From Paenibacillus sp. LHD-117 (GTDB taxonomy: Bacteria; Bacillota; Bacilli; Paenibacillales; Paenibacillaceae), in NCBI RefSeq assembly GCF_030929555.1, contig NZ_JAVFVT010000014.1, forward strand, positions 62,001-126,000: a DNA stretch of 64,000 nucleotides. The letters run 5' to 3'. Below are positions 16,545 to 26,443 of the stretch, in pieces. The position numbers and the translations under genes were made by a program. The first letter of the stretch is position 1; the number at the start of each line of letters is the position of its first letter. Under the pieces are notes generated by a model that saw only the letters and a list, made by a program, of their open reading frames with translations, did no database searches and was not told where the DNA came from.

Positions 16545-17069
16545 ATGAGTCTAGCAACGGTGGCAGCATTGCTGCTTTTAACTGCCGCGCTGGCCACGGA
16601 CCTAACGAAAAAAACGATCCCGAACCGGCTGACGATTCCTTTTTTCGCCGCGGGGATTCTCTTCCACGTTCTGGCGAACGGGATCGCGGGAGCGGGAACG
16701 GCGGCGTGGGGGGCGGCAGCGGGATTTCTTCCGTTCCTGCTGCTCTATCTATTAGGCGGAATCGGGGCGGGAGACGTGAAGCTGTTCGGGGCGGCAGGGG
16801 CTTGGATCGGCGCCGCGGCTGTCCTTCAATTAATGATGGCGTCGATCGTGTACGCCGGTCTGATCGGACTGATTCTGCTGGCGGCGCGACGGTTCGCTTC
16901 GGGCGCGATCGGGAGATTGATAGACTCGCTTATCGTCCACCCTGGCGGCGAGATAAATCGGTCGGGAGCCAACCGGGGTTTGATCAAACGTTCGGGCGCA
17001 AGCAAGCGAATGCCGTTCATGATAGCCGTTGCTCCAGCGGTCGTCACGATTTGGCCCATATTTCCATGA
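16545..17069 (+). CDS. tadV: Prepilin peptidase (TadV/CpaA, A24 family)
   Basis: A 174-residue polytopic aspartic protease that removes the leader from Flp and TadE-type prepilins. The first catalytic Asp is in TDLTKKTIPNRLT (residue about 19) and the second in GGIGAGDVKLFGA (GxGD motif near 73). Short A24 enzymes without the methylase domain are typical for Tad systems. Start ATG with AAAGGTGG upstream, 12 bases after the tadE-like gene. It confirms that the locus is self-contained for pilin processing. Confidence 0.9.
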   Translation: MSLATVAALLLLTAALATDLTKKTIPNRLTIPFFAAGILFHVLANGIAGAGTAAWGAAAGFLPFLLLYLLGGIGAGDVKLFGAAGAWIGAAAVLQLMMASIVYAGLIGLILLAARRFASGAIGRLIDSLIVHPGGEINRSGANRGLIKRSGASKRMPFMIAVAPAVVTIWPIFP

Positions 17070-17103
17070 TCATCGTTAATTTCGAAAAGGGAGGAGAGTA
17101 TCC

Positions 17104-18693
17104 ATGAAGCCATACCGAATTGATTTTGTAATGGGGCGGGGACATGAAATGACGCTGGACCGGGAAGGAGGCATTCGCCGATCGGATCTGGACGAGCTGG
17201 AGATCAACATGCTGAAGTCCCAGCGCATTCCCTGCTTGCTTCCGCTGGAGTGGCTCGAGATGGACGGGAACGTCACATTCCGGTATTCCTTATCGGGGAA
17301 GAAGATGCTGCTGCACAAGCTTCAGCATCAGCCGCTAACGATGGAACAATTTTATGGTCTTATTTTGCAGGTTGCAGGCGCGCTTATCGAATGCAGAGAT
17401 TACATGTTAAGGCCGGAAGGTTGTTTGCTCGGCGATACGTTCATTTTTGCCGGGGAGAACCTTGAAGATTTGTCATTCGTTTACGTACCGCTGAATAGCC
17501 GGAGAGAAGAAAGCGCGCAAGGCGACGATTTGCTGGCTTTGGTTGCAAGATGGACGGCTTATGTCGAGAACGTGGATGGAGAAGGGCTTAGGGATATGCT
17601 TCAGCTGTTCAACGGCAACCGATGGCCGCTTGTCGAGCTAAGGGAGCTGCTGCTCGATGCGATGGGCAGCCGTCATGCGAAGCGAGAATCCGCAGCTTAT
17701 GCGGCATCGCTTGTGCACACTAAAAAACATAAGGCAGCGATACCGCCTGGCGGGGGAGCGGGATACGGCGGCGAATATGGCGAAGCCGATGCATATGCGA
17801 ATCGAATCGATACGGAGCGCCGTTTGCCCGAGACATTTGTTTCGGGAGTCGATAATCCGATCGGCATGGAGGCGCCGGACGCGGATATTGATAATGGGTT
17901 CGATTCCGCGAGCGAACGATCCAAGAAGCGCAAGTGGCTATCGGTGACGGCGTTCGTACTTGGGGCGGCATGTATATGGCGATTCGTTTATTTGGGCCAT
18001 CCGTCAGCGCAAACGCTGCTCGTTAGTTTGGGATTAACCATGCTGCTTTTGGTCGGGGCTGCGTTGCTTTGGAGAAAAGGCACGGAGCTGCTGCTTGCCG
18101 ACAACGAATCGGATATGAATTCGAATTCGAACGAGCCGTTCGATGCTTTCGAACCGCGATCCGAACCGTTGCAGCAGAAGAGTCGATGGCAAAATCGCCC
18201 GAGAATCCGAGAGAGCTTGATAGGGCTAGGAGGGACGACAAGCTCCATTGGCAGTTATGCACTACCCGGAAAACCTCTCGTGGATCATGGTTATGCAGCC
18301 GCCTTGAATCGCGGCATGCTTCCGCCAACGGTTGTCCTAGGCGCGAACGAAGCCGGCGGCAGCGCCGATGCACAAGCGGGATTACCGATTATCGTCTTGA
18401 AGCGAAGCTGGAACGGAAAGGAAGAGGAAATCCCGCTCGAGTCGGACCGTTTCCAAATCGGCAGGGCTGGCGAAGGCATCGGATATGAAGAAAAGGCGGA
18501 TGGCGTATCACGGCTGCATCTCGAGATCGTGAAGGAGCAAGGCTGCCACGCGGCCAAAGATTTAGGCTCTCGAAACGGAAGTTTGCTGAACGGGACGATG
18601 ATGGTTCCTTACAAGTCGTATCCGATAGCGGTCGGCGATACGATTCAACTCGCGGGCAACAAGGGACCCGCTTATCAATTGAAGATAGGCTGA
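17104..18693 (+). CDS. DUF6382 and FHA domain membrane protein
   Basis: A 529-residue protein ending the tad operon. Residues 1-190 match the DUF6382 type seen with pilus-like loci. Two membrane helices lie at about 280-330 (WLSVTAFVLGAACIWRF and LLVSLGLTMLLLVGAALLW). A C-terminal FHA domain spans about 430-529 (FQIGR, GVSRLHLEIV, LGSRNGSLLNGTMM), which binds phospho-Thr peptides. An FHA partner implies control by a Ser/Thr kinase. The linker between is poorly conserved in composition. Domain calls are by motif. Confidence 0.78.
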   Translation: MKPYRIDFVMGRGHEMTLDREGGIRRSDLDELEINMLKSQRIPCLLPLEWLEMDGNVTFRYSLSGKKMLLHKLQHQPLTMEQFYGLILQVAGALIECRDYMLRPEGCLLGDTFIFAGENLEDLSFVYVPLNSRREESAQGDDLLALVARWTAYVENVDGEGLRDMLQLFNGNRWPLVELRELLLDAMGSRHAKRESAAYAASLVHTKKHKAAIPPGGGAGYGGEYGEADAYANRIDTERRLPETFVSGVDNPIGMEAPDADIDNGFDSASERSKKRKWLSVTAFVLGAACIWRFVYLGHPSAQTLLVSLGLTMLLLVGAALLWRKGTELLLADNESDMNSNSNEPFDAFEPRSEPLQQKSRWQNRPRIRESLIGLGGTTSSIGSYALPGKPLVDHGYAAALNRGMLPPTVVLGANEAGGSADAQAGLPIIVLKRSWNGKEEEIPLESDRFQIGRAGEGIGYEEKADGVSRLHLEIVKEQGCHAAKDLGSRNGSLLNGTMMVPYKSYPIAVGDTIQLAGNKGPAYQLKIG

Positions 18694-18730
18694 GTCTGGG
18701 GGGATTTTCAGTTAGCCTGATGATGGCCGG

Positions 18731-19651
18731 TTACTCATGGTGGGATTTGACCAGGAGCTGGCGCATGGCTTTATCCAGCGTCGGGTAACAAAAGCGGAAA
18801 CCAAGCTCCAGCGATTTGGTAGGCAGGGCGCGCTGACCGTCCAGCAGCAGCGTGGACATTTCGCCGAACAGAGCTTTCATGAGAACGGCCGGGACCGGGA
18901 ACCAATGCGGCCTGCTTAAGGCACGGCCGACCGCTCTGCCGAATTCGTCATTGCTGACCGGCTCTGGAGCGGATGCGTTGACCGGTCCGGACACCGTTTC
19001 GTTGTCGAGGCAGAATAAGATAAGCCCGATCATGTCTTCGATATGAATCCACGACAAGCCTTGTTTGCCGGATCCGACCCTGCCCCCGCCGAACAACCGG
19101 TAAGGCAGGGCTATCAGAGGAAATGCTCCTCCCTTGCGGGCAAGCACCAAGCCGATTCGAAGCTTCACAAGCCTCGGAACAGGTATGGCGTCGGCGGCTT
19201 CTTCCCAATGTTTCACGACTCCGGACAGGAAATCGGTCACGGCGGTTGGGCTGTTTTCATGAAAAACATCGCGTTCGGAAATCCCGTATGCAGAAATGCC
19301 GGAAGCGTTCACGACGACCGAAGGTTTGGCTTCGAGCGAGAGAACCAGCTTAGCGACGCGGGCGGCGGCCCATTGGCGGGAACTCAGTACCCGATTCTTG
19401 GCCGACTTCGTCCAGCGCTGATTAATGCTTTCCCCGGCCAGATTAACGATGGTATCGATGCCTTCAAGAATGGCCGGTTCCTTCTCCAGCATGTCCCAGC
19501 TAACGGAGCGAAGATGGGAGTCGGCGGCTTCTGGAGTCGATGCCGCTTGCCGAGATATGATCCAAACCGTATCGCCGCGTTCAACCAAAGCCTTCACCAA
19601 GGCTTTGCCGATAAATCCCGTTCCGCCCGTCACCGCTATCCGCACCGCCAT
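18731..19651 (-). CDS. yfhF: TIGR01777 family epimerase/oxidoreductase (YfhF-like)
   Basis: A protein of about 306 residues of the extended short-chain dehydrogenase family. The Rossmann motif VTGGTGFIGKALVKAL is at the N-terminus, and the C-terminus carries the DUF1731-type stretch LLDGQRALPTKSLELGFRF. The substrate is unknown; homologues are called cell-division inhibitor-like or SulA-like by old annotation. ATG 19651 is 2 bases from GGAG, while GTG 19645 gives 8 bases and may be the true start. It converges with the tad operon without a clear terminator. Confidence 0.85.
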   Translation of the reverse strand: MAVRIAVTGGTGFIGKALVKALVERGDTVWIISRQAASTPEAADSHLRSVSWDMLEKEPAILEGIDTIVNLAGESINQRWTKSAKNRVLSSRQWAAARVAKLVLSLEAKPSVVVNASGISAYGISERDVFHENSPTAVTDFLSGVVKHWEEAADAIPVPRLVKLRIGLVLARKGGAFPLIALPYRLFGGGRVGSGKQGLSWIHIEDMIGLILFCLDNETVSGPVNASAPEPVSNDEFGRAVGRALSRPHWFPVPAVLMKALFGEMSTLLLDGQRALPTKSLELGFRFCYPTLDKAMRQLLVKSHHE

Positions 19652-19665
19652 CACTCCGCTTCGTT

Positions 19666-20160
19666 CTACGATTTTGTTTCGATCTTCGTCAGCCAACGCT
19701 GCTTAATGCCTTGCTCGCTGTCAATGACCTTCTCGGTATATTCGAACGTGACCGCCGCGTCTGTCGGCAGCGCCTCGATTACGGGAGCAAGTTCCTCCGT
19801 AATCTGATACGAATCGGCGCCTTGATCCGACTTGATTTCTATGGAATTCGGATCGATTTGTCCGGTGTATATGCCTTCGTTGCTGATGATGAGATCGGCA
19901 GGTTCTTCGGTAACCGCTTCTCCCTCTGTCGTTGCCGTTTCTTCCGATCGCGGCGTCTCGCCCGAGCCGATCGAGCCAGGCTCTTGAACCCCGTTCTCCT
20001 CCGGCAATTGATCGTTTACGCCGGCTTCGGTCGTACCGTTGCCGTTCTGCGCGGGCTTGTCTTGGCCTGCGCCGCATGCGGATACGGTTAGCATGATTGC
20101 CAGCATCAGCGCTCCGGCCGTTGCTGCTTTCGTGCGTTTCTTGTTCATTTTGTTCGTCAT
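19666..20160 (-). CDS. Predicted lipoprotein, 164 aa
   Basis: A secreted lipoprotein with a basic N-terminus (MTNKMNKKRTKAATAG), a hydrophobic core and the lipobox LTVSAC near residue 29. Residues 35-85 are a Gly/Glu/Thr-rich linker. The C-terminal 75 residues form a small domain (IISNEGIYTGQIDPNSIEIK onward). AGGAGGT lies 9 bases upstream of the ATG. It lies 14 bases upstream of the epimerase start and may be co-transcribed with it. The function is not known. Confidence 0.75.
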   Translation of the reverse strand: MTNKMNKKRTKAATAGALMLAIMLTVSACGAGQDKPAQNGNGTTEAGVNDQLPEENGVQEPGSIGSGETPRSEETATTEGEAVTEEPADLIISNEGIYTGQIDPNSIEIKSDQGADSYQITEELAPVIEALPTDAAVTFEYTEKVIDSEQGIKQRWLTKIETKS

Positions 20161-20258
20161 GGATGAACCACCTCCTGTGTAGTATGACGATCTAGCGAAT
20201 GGAGAGGTTGCATGAATTTTTTCTCATCCCGCATGATTTGCGGTTCGGCGCCTCTTGC

Positions 20259-20696
20259 CTATTTGTTGATCAAATGCACGTACGGCGTATAGTCGATACC
20301 CTTGCGCTCTAGGAAACTGACCAGGCTCCGGTAATCGCGTTTCGGTGTTGCCCTTATGTACCCTTCGATGCAATGCTCGCGCGTTACGGACGCGGAGCCG
20401 TGTTCGATGGCAACTTGGCCGATCTTGGCCGCGATCGAATGTTTGGCGATGTCCCGGAACGCGGTCGGGACCGGGGACACGAGCTCGTCCAGAAACTGCT
20501 TGGATTCGTCGTTCCACATGCTGCGGCTGCGTTCGACCCAATAGTTTTGCCAATCGAGCTTGGACTTGCCGTCCCTCATCGGCAGCACCTTCAGGAATTT
20601 GCGAAACATAAAGAAACCGCCAACGGACATGGCGAGTACCATCACGATTGCCCAGAACACGATAAAATACATAAACCAGTTTGGCGTTGCGTCCAT
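20259..20696 (-). CDS. DUF2621 family membrane protein (YneK-like)
   Basis: A 145-residue protein with one N-terminal membrane helix (WFMYFIVFWAIVMVLAMSVGGFFMF, residues about 7-31) and a cytosolic domain that begins KVLPMRDGKSKLDWQNYW. It resembles B. subtilis YneK (DUF2621), of unknown role and restricted to Bacilli. The rest includes ARDIAKHSIAAKIGQVAIEH-like helices. It lies divergent from nfo, with 100 bp between the two starts. Confidence 0.75.
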   Translation of the reverse strand: MDATPNWFMYFIVFWAIVMVLAMSVGGFFMFRKFLKVLPMRDGKSKLDWQNYWVERSRSMWNDESKQFLDELVSPVPTAFRDIAKHSIAAKIGQVAIEHGSASVTREHCIEGYIRATPKRDYRSLVSFLERKGIDYTPYVHLINK

Positions 20697-20796
20697 ACCT
20701 TACGTCACCTCAATAATGAATTATATCGTATTCCTAGATTTATTTCGACATTCCTTGTAAAATAAGGTTTGATCAACCGAAAGGGGCGTTCAAGTT

Positions 20797-21927
20797 ATGT
20801 TGAAAATAGGTTCCCATGTTTCATTTTCGGACAAGGGGCTGCTAACGGCAGCGGAAGAAGCAATCTCGTACGGTTCCAGCTCGTTCATGATTTACACCGG
20901 AGCGCCGCAAAACACGCGCCGCAAACCGATCGACACGTTATATATCGAAGAAGGCAAAGCGCTGATGGAGAAAGCCGGCATCGGCGAAATCGTCGTCCAT
21001 GCCCCATACATTGTCAACCTGGGTTCCTATAAGGACGACACGTTCGAGCTCGCGGTTAACTTCCTGCAGGAAGAGATCCGCCGCACGGACAGCATCGGCG
21101 TCCGCAACATCGTACTTCATCCGGGCGCTTACACGGACAAGGACGCGGAGTACGGCATTAACCGGATCGCCGAAGGCCTGAACGAGGTGCTCGCCGGCAC
21201 GAGCGGCACGGGGGTTAACATCGCTCTCGAAACGATGGCGGGCAAAGGAACGGAAATCGGACGCAGCTTCGAGGAGATCGCGTCGATTATCGAGAAGGTC
21301 AAAGACAATCATCGTCTGACCGTATGCATGGATACATGCCATATGCACGACGCTGGCTACGATCTGGTCCATGACCTGGACGGCGTGCTGGAAACGTTCG
21401 ACCGCATCGTCGGCCTGGACCGCGTCGCCGTGGTTCACGTCAACGACAGCAAAAACCCGAGAGGCGCGGGCAAGGACCGCCATGCTCCAATCGGAGCCGG
21501 CTGGCTCGGCCACGAAGCGATCTCGCGCATTATTCGTCACGAAGGGCTCAAGAATCGCCCGTTTATCCTGGAAACGCCTTGGATCGGCAAAGTCGACAAA
21601 AAGGAGCGTCCGATGTACGAAGCCGAGATCTCGCTTCTGCGCGGTGATGTGAAGGAGCGCTTCGGCGAAAGCTTCCTTGAGGATGTCGAGAGGCTGCATA
21701 GCTTCTTCGGCAAACACGAGATCGACCCGAGATCGTACGTGATCGATACGTGGACGCTGCTGAAAAACGACGCGAAGGCGAAGAAAGCCGACCCGCGCGA
21801 ACCGATGGAGCGCCTGTACGACATGCTCGAAGTCGAGGGTCCGATATCGTCCGATTTGACGGAGGAGCAAGTGAATCAGCGCTTGACCGCGTGGTTCGCC
21901 GGGAAGGATCTTTTGGTAAAAGCATAA
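20797..21927 (+). CDS. nfo: Endonuclease IV with C-terminal extension
   Basis: A 376-residue AP endonuclease that cuts DNA 5' to abasic sites. The TIM-barrel core fills residues 1-282 with the metal ligands in place: His68, His108, Glu145, Asp179/His182, His214, Asp227/His229 and Glu259. Known members are about 280-297 residues. Residues 283-376 are an extra, charged, helical region with no recognised fold (from [18 protein letters not shown] on). The ATG has a GAAAGGGG site about 12 bases upstream. Confidence 0.92.
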   Translation: MLKIGSHVSFSDKGLLTAAEEAISYGSSSFMIYTGAPQNTRRKPIDTLYIEEGKALMEKAGIGEIVVHAPYIVNLGSYKDDTFELAVNFLQEEIRRTDSIGVRNIVLHPGAYTDKDAEYGINRIAEGLNEVLAGTSGTGVNIALETMAGKGTEIGRSFEEIASIIEKVKDNHRLTVCMDTCHMHDAGYDLVHDLDGVLETFDRIVGLDRVAVVHVNDSKNPRGAGKDRHAPIGAGWLGHEAISRIIRHEGLKNRPFILETPWIGKVDKKERPMYEAEISLLRGDVKERFGESFLEDVERLHSFFGKHEIDPRSYVIDTWTLLKNDAKAKKADPREPMERLYDMLEVEGPISSDLTEEQVNQRLTAWFAGKDLLVKA

Positions 21928-21989
21928 GATAACAGGAATGCATGTTCAAATTCGAACAAAATCTACAATAGAAAAGGAAGAATCGTCTG

Positions 21990-22877
21990 ATGTCATCCCA
22001 ACCTGCAAAAACTTCGAAAGGAAACGGAGGACGCGCTCGGATGCTGATCTCCTGTCCGGACCGTTCGGGCATCGTCGCGGCCGTATCGCATTTCCTCTAT
22101 GAGCATGGCGCCAATATCGTTTCTTCGGACCAATATACGATGGATCCCGAAGGCGGCATGTTCTTCATCCGTTTCGAATTCGACCTGAACGATCTGGACC
22201 GCGAGCTGCCCGTGCTAGTCGAGGACTTCGCGCGCGTGGCCGACCGCTTCCAGATGAAATGGCATACGTTCAGGGCGAGCCGCAAGAAACGTCTTGCCAT
22301 CTTCGTCTCCAAGGAAGATCACTGCTTGATGGAGCTGCTGTGGCAATGGCGCGCGGGCGAGCTCGATGCGGAGATCGCTATGGTCATCAGCAACCATCCC
22401 GACATGCGGGAGCTGGTGGAATCGTTCGGCATCCCGTACCATCATATCCCGGTTACGGCGGATACGAAGGCGGAAGCGGAACGCAAGCAGATGGAGGTCG
22501 TGGCGGATAAGGCGGACATCATCGTGCTTGCCCGCTACATGCAGATCATCTCGCCGAAATTCATCGAGCAGTTCCCGAATCGCATCATCAATATTCACCA
22601 CTCCTTCCTTCCTGCGTTCGTTGGCGGCAAGCCTTACGCTCAAGCGTATAACCGCGGCGTCAAAATTATCGGGGCAACGGCGCATTACGTGACGGAAGAG
22701 CTCGACGGGGGACCGATTATCGAGCAGGACGTGCAGCGCGTCACGCACCGCGACAACGTCGACGATCTGAAGCGGATCGGGCGGACCATCGAACGCGTCG
22801 TGCTCGCGCGCGCCGTGAAATGGCATATCGAGGATCGCGTCATCGTCCATCAGAACAAGACGGTTGTATTCAATTAA
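21990..22877 (+). CDS. purU: Formyltetrahydrofolate deformylase
   Basis: A 295-residue enzyme that hydrolyses 10-formyl-THF to THF and formate, balancing the one-carbon pool. The N-terminal ACT domain (LISCPDRSGIVAAVSHFL, residues about 15-90) precedes a formyltransferase domain. That domain holds the catalytic motif NIHHSFLPAFVGGKPY near residue 205 and the Asp in DGGPIIEQDVQRVTH. GAAAAGGAAG lies upstream. It follows nfo by 62 bp, a gap that contains a short palindrome. Confidence 0.93.
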   Translation: MSSQPAKTSKGNGGRARMLISCPDRSGIVAAVSHFLYEHGANIVSSDQYTMDPEGGMFFIRFEFDLNDLDRELPVLVEDFARVADRFQMKWHTFRASRKKRLAIFVSKEDHCLMELLWQWRAGELDAEIAMVISNHPDMRELVESFGIPYHHIPVTADTKAEAERKQMEVVADKADIIVLARYMQIISPKFIEQFPNRIINIHHSFLPAFVGGKPYAQAYNRGVKIIGATAHYVTEELDGGPIIEQDVQRVTHRDNVDDLKRIGRTIERVVLARAVKWHIEDRVIVHQNKTVVFN

Positions 22878-22930
22878 TCGCGGGTGATACAATATTCGGA
22901 ATGAGATTGACCAAATAGGAGGAAACAGAA

Positions 22931-24946
22931 ATGTCAGTCACGCAAAAATCCATTGAACAGCTTTCGATCGATACGATCCGCACGCTTGCGATCGACGCGA
23001 TCGAAAAAGCAAAATCCGGTCATCCGGGCATGCCGATGGGCGCCGCTCCGATGGGCTATCAATTGTTCGCCAAGGATATGAACCATAACCCATCCAATCC
23101 GGAGTGGGTTAACCGCGACCGGTTCGTATTGTCCGCCGGCCACGGCTCCATGCTTCTGTACAGCCTGCTCCACTTGTCCGGTTACGCGCTTCCGATGGAA
23201 GAGCTGCAGAACTTCCGCCAATGGGGTTCGCTTACGCCGGGCCATCCTGAGTTCGGCCATACGGCCGGCGTAGACGCAACGACAGGCCCGCTCGGCCAAG
23301 GCGTGGCGATGGCGGTCGGCATGGCGATGGCGGAAGCCCATCTTGCAGCCGTCTATAACAAAGAAGGCTATAACGTCATCGATCACTTTACGTACTCCAT
23401 CTGCGGAGACGGCGACTTGATGGAAGGCATCTCCCATGAAGCGGCATCTCTGGCGGGCCATCTGCAGCTCGGCAAGCTCGTCGTGCTGTACGATTCCAAC
23501 GACATCTCCCTTGACGGAGAGCTGAATCTTTCCTATTCGGAGACGGTTCAGAAGCGCTTCGAAGGATATGGCTGGCAAGTGCTTCGCGTAGCCGACGGCA
23601 ACGATCTTGGCGCTTTGACGAAGGCGATCGCGGAAGCGAAAGCCGATACGTCGAAGCCGACGCTCATCGAAGTGAAGACGGTTATCGGCTTCGGCAGCCC
23701 GAACAAAGGCGGTAAAGGCGGCCACGCCGGCCCGCACGGCTCCCCGCTGGGCGCGGACGAGACGAAGCTGACGAAGCAAGTATATGGCTGGGACGAGAAC
23801 CAACAGTTCCACGTGCCGGACGAAGTTCGCGCTCACTTCGGCGAAGTGAAAGCGAAAGGCGAGCAAGCGAACGCGGCATGGAACACGCTTTTTGCTTCGT
23901 ACAAGGAAACTTACCCGGAGCTGGCGAAACAATTCGAGCTGGCTACGGCAGGCAACCTGCCTGAAGGCTGGGATGCCGATCTTCCTGCCTACACGACGGA
24001 AGACAAGCCATTGTCGACGCGCGTCGCTTCCGGCAACGCGCTGAACGGTCTGGCCAAACGCGTGCCGAACTTGGCCGGCGGCTCCGCCGACCTGGAGAGC
24101 TCCACGATGACGCATCTGAAAGGGCTGACCCAGTTCAAGCCGGGCAGCTACGACGGACGCAATATTTACTTCGGGGTTCGCGAATTCGGCATGGCCGCCG
24201 CGATGAACGGGATTAGCCTGCACTCCGGCATCAAAGTGTTCGGGGGCACGTTCTTCGTGTTCACGGACTACCTGCGTCCTGCCATTCGTCTGGCCGCGCT
24301 GATGAATCTGCCTGTCGTATACGTGCTGACGCATGATTCCATCGCGGTCGGCGAAGACGGACCGACGCATGAGCCGATCGAGCAGCTGGCTTCCATTCGC
24401 ATCATCCCTGGCTTGACGGTGATCCGTCCGGCGGACGCGAACGAAACGTCCGCGGCTTGGGCTTACGCGACGGAGAACAAAGGCAATCCGGTAGCGCTCG
24501 TATTGACGCGCCAGAACCTGCCAATTTTGGAAGGAACGGTAACGGGCGCTCGCGAGAACATAAGCAAAGGCGCTTACGTTGTCTCCGATGCCAGCGGCGA
24601 ACCTCAAGCGCAATTGCTCGCTACGGGCTCCGAAGTACAGCTTGCCGTTGCCGCCCAGAAAGCATTGGCGGAAGAGGGCATCCAGGTGCGCGTCGTCAGC
24701 ATGCCAAGCTGGGATCTGTTCGAGAAGCAGCCGAAGGCGTACAGAGATTCCGTCATTTTGCCTGGCGTGAAAGCCCGCCTCGCGATCGAGATGGCTCATC
24801 CGTTCGGCTGGGAGCGTTACACAGGCGACCAAGGAGATATTCTGGCGATCGACCGTTTCGGCGCTTCCGCCCCTGGCGATCGCGTGATCAAGGAATACGG
24901 CTTCACGGTAGAGAACGTTGTCAGCAAGGTGAAAGCACTGCTGTAG
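22931..24946 (+). CDS. tkt: Transketolase
   Basis: A 671-residue thiamine-diphosphate enzyme of the pentose phosphate pathway. N-terminal [18 protein letters not shown], the TPP motif region [20 protein letters not shown] near residue 156, and the pyrimidine-domain stretch [17 protein letters not shown] near 475 are all present. Length is normal. AGGAGGAAAC lies upstream of the ATG. A long frame on the opposite strand is a composition artefact. Confidence 0.96.
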   Translation: MSVTQKSIEQLSIDTIRTLAIDAIEKAKSGHPGMPMGAAPMGYQLFAKDMNHNPSNPEWVNRDRFVLSAGHGSMLLYSLLHLSGYALPMEELQNFRQWGSLTPGHPEFGHTAGVDATTGPLGQGVAMAVGMAMAEAHLAAVYNKEGYNVIDHFTYSICGDGDLMEGISHEAASLAGHLQLGKLVVLYDSNDISLDGELNLSYSETVQKRFEGYGWQVLRVADGNDLGALTKAIAEAKADTSKPTLIEVKTVIGFGSPNKGGKGGHAGPHGSPLGADETKLTKQVYGWDENQQFHVPDEVRAHFGEVKAKGEQANAAWNTLFASYKETYPELAKQFELATAGNLPEGWDADLPAYTTEDKPLSTRVASGNALNGLAKRVPNLAGGSADLESSTMTHLKGLTQFKPGSYDGRNIYFGVREFGMAAAMNGISLHSGIKVFGGTFFVFTDYLRPAIRLAALMNLPVVYVLTHDSIAVGEDGPTHEPIEQLASIRIIPGLTVIRPADANETSAAWAYATENKGNPVALVLTRQNLPILEGTVTGARENISKGAYVVSDASGEPQAQLLATGSEVQLAVAAQKALAEEGIQVRVVSMPSWDLFEKQPKAYRDSVILPGVKARLAIEMAHPFGWERYTGDQGDILAIDRFGASAPGDRVIKEYGFTVENVVSKVKALL

Positions 24947-25010
24947 AACGGTTGACTTCCTGAGCCTTATCAATAAATGTCCCATCGAGAAAAAGGAGAT
25001 CAGATCACTC

Positions 25011-25328
25011 ATGTCGCAATTCGAGAATGTAACGGTAATCAAAAAAGCCAACGTATATTTCGATGGCAAAGTAACGAGCCGCGCGGTCGTATTCGCGGAC
25101 GGCACGAAGAAGACGCTTGGCATTATGTTGCCAGGCGACTATGAATTCGGTACGGACTGCCTGGAAATCATGGAGATTCTGGGAGGCGACCTGAAGGTGC
25201 TTCTGCCTGGCGAGACGGAATGGCTGCACATTCAAGGCGAAGGCGAGTTCAAAGTGCCTGCCAACACGAAATTCAAGCTTCAGGTTGCTGAAGTGACGGA
25301 CTACTGCTGCTCGTATATCTACGAGTAA
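25011..25328 (+). CDS. ppnP: Pyrimidine/purine nucleoside phosphorylase
   Basis: A 105-residue cupin-like protein of the former DUF1255 family (PpnP/YaiE), which phosphorolyses several nucleosides. Signatures are [32 protein letters not shown] and [14 protein letters not shown]. The length matches the family. AAAAAGGAGAT lies upstream of the ATG. The gene follows tkt by 64 bp; both feed ribose phosphate pools. Confidence 0.92.
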   Translation: MSQFENVTVIKKANVYFDGKVTSRAVVFADGTKKTLGIMLPGDYEFGTDCLEIMEILGGDLKVLLPGETEWLHIQGEGEFKVPANTKFKLQVAEVTDYCCSYIYE

Positions 25329-25412
25329 TCCATATTGGGATAAGGGCTGCATCGCTACGGCAATGCAGCCCTTTGCGTTGATGGGGCGCCCACACATAAA
25401 ATTGCAACTAAG

Positions 25413-25672
25413 TGGCTCGCCACCCTGCCCATTGGCATGATTGTGTACGAAATTCCAGCTATAATAGTCAATCACCCTGCCCATTGACCTGATTGTGTAC
25501 GAAATTCCAGCTACATTGGCTCGCCACGCTGCCCATTGACATGATTGTGTACGAAATTCCAGCTACATTGGCTCGCCACTCTGCCCATTGACCTCATTGT
25601 GCGCGAAATTCCAGCTACATTGGCTCGCCACCCTGCCCATTGACCTCATTGTGCGCGAAATTCCAGCTACAT
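25413..25672. repeat. Five tandem 52-bp repeats
   Basis: Five head-to-tail copies start at 25413, 25465, 25517, 25569 and 25621, exactly 52 bp apart. Each has a TGGCTCGCCA-like start, a CTGCCCATTGAC core and a GAAATTCCAGCTACAT end; copy 2 differs most at its start. There are no spacers. The block lies in the 472-bp gap between ppnP and the DUF420 gene and contains no credible gene. Possible degenerate further copy at 25395-25412. Confidence 0.93.
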
Positions 25673-25800
25673 TTGCCCAGTCCTCCCCGCCCGGCATTGC
25701 GATTTCACATAAACGTCATCGCTGCTGCATTGAATTCCGCATGCCAAATGGGCTACAGTTAAGACAACCATGACAAGTCACGACTAGGGGGATTCGATCC

Positions 25801-26322
25801 ATGAAAGAAAAAAATTACACGCCGTTAGTAGCCGTACTCACGGTCGTCATCGTGGCGCTTGTCGCCATTTTGTTCTTCTTGCCGGCTTACGAAGGCGAGA
25901 TCGGCTTCGACGTCAAAGTGCTGCCGCTGCTGAACGCGATTTTCAACAGCTTTACGTTTCTAACGCTACTTGTCGCGCTGTTCGCGATCCGGAACAAAAA
26001 CGTAAAAATGCACCGTGCTTTTATCGGCCTAGCGTTCTTGTCCACGACATTGTTCCTCGCCTCGTACGTGACGTACCATTACCTCACCGAATCGACCAAA
26101 TACGGCGGCGAAGGCCTATTGAGGGGAATCTACTTCTTCGTGCTCCTGACGCATATCGTATTGGCCGTCGTTGTCGTGCCGCTCGCGCTGCTATCCGCCG
26201 TCCGGGGGATGACGAACCAGGTCGAGAAACATCGCCGGATCGCGAGATGGACGATGCCGATTTGGCTGTACGTCAGCTTCACCGGAGTAGTCGTGTATCT
26301 CATGATATCGCCCTATTATTAA
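25801..26322 (+). CDS. ctaM: DUF420 membrane protein (CtaM/YozB-like)
   Basis: A 173-residue protein with four to five membrane helices. It matches DUF420 (YozB in Bacillus, CtaM in Staphylococcus), a factor for maturation of haem-copper terminal oxidase. Conserved His residues are seen in KNVKMHRAFIGLAF, VTYHYLTES and LLTHIVLAVVVVPLALL, as expected for haem or copper handling. The oxidase genes are not in the window. Confidence 0.85.
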   Translation: MKEKNYTPLVAVLTVVIVALVAILFFLPAYEGEIGFDVKVLPLLNAIFNSFTFLTLLVALFAIRNKNVKMHRAFIGLAFLSTTLFLASYVTYHYLTESTKYGGEGLLRGIYFFVLLTHIVLAVVVVPLALLSAVRGMTNQVEKHRRIARWTMPIWLYVSFTGVVVYLMISPYY

Positions 26323-26443
26323 GCGCCGGCAAGCGGGAAACGCGGCTCTTCCATGGCGGGGAACCATACCCTAGAAGCTTGTGTTTGCGGGGTAAATCCG
26401 ATATTCTTAAAAAATAGTTGGAAACTAGGGGGAAACAGTAACC

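Noticed and set aside
20938..21870. 310-residue minus-strand frame opposite nfo
   Set aside because: Antisense to endonuclease IV with all its metal ligands; no independent evidence.
21939..21956. LexA-type operator before purU (TGTTCAAATTCGAACA)
   Set aside because: The orientation is TGTTC...GAACA, not the CGAAC...GTTCG order of Firmicute LexA boxes; no promoter elements fit around it.
22934..25123. 729-residue open frame on the minus strand opposite tkt
   Set aside because: It is exactly antisense to a conserved transketolase, has Arg/Val/His-rich composition with no recognisable domain, and reflects GC codon bias.
25413..25672. CRISPR array
   Set aside because: Repeats are contiguous with exact 52-bp period and no variable spacers; no cas genes nearby.
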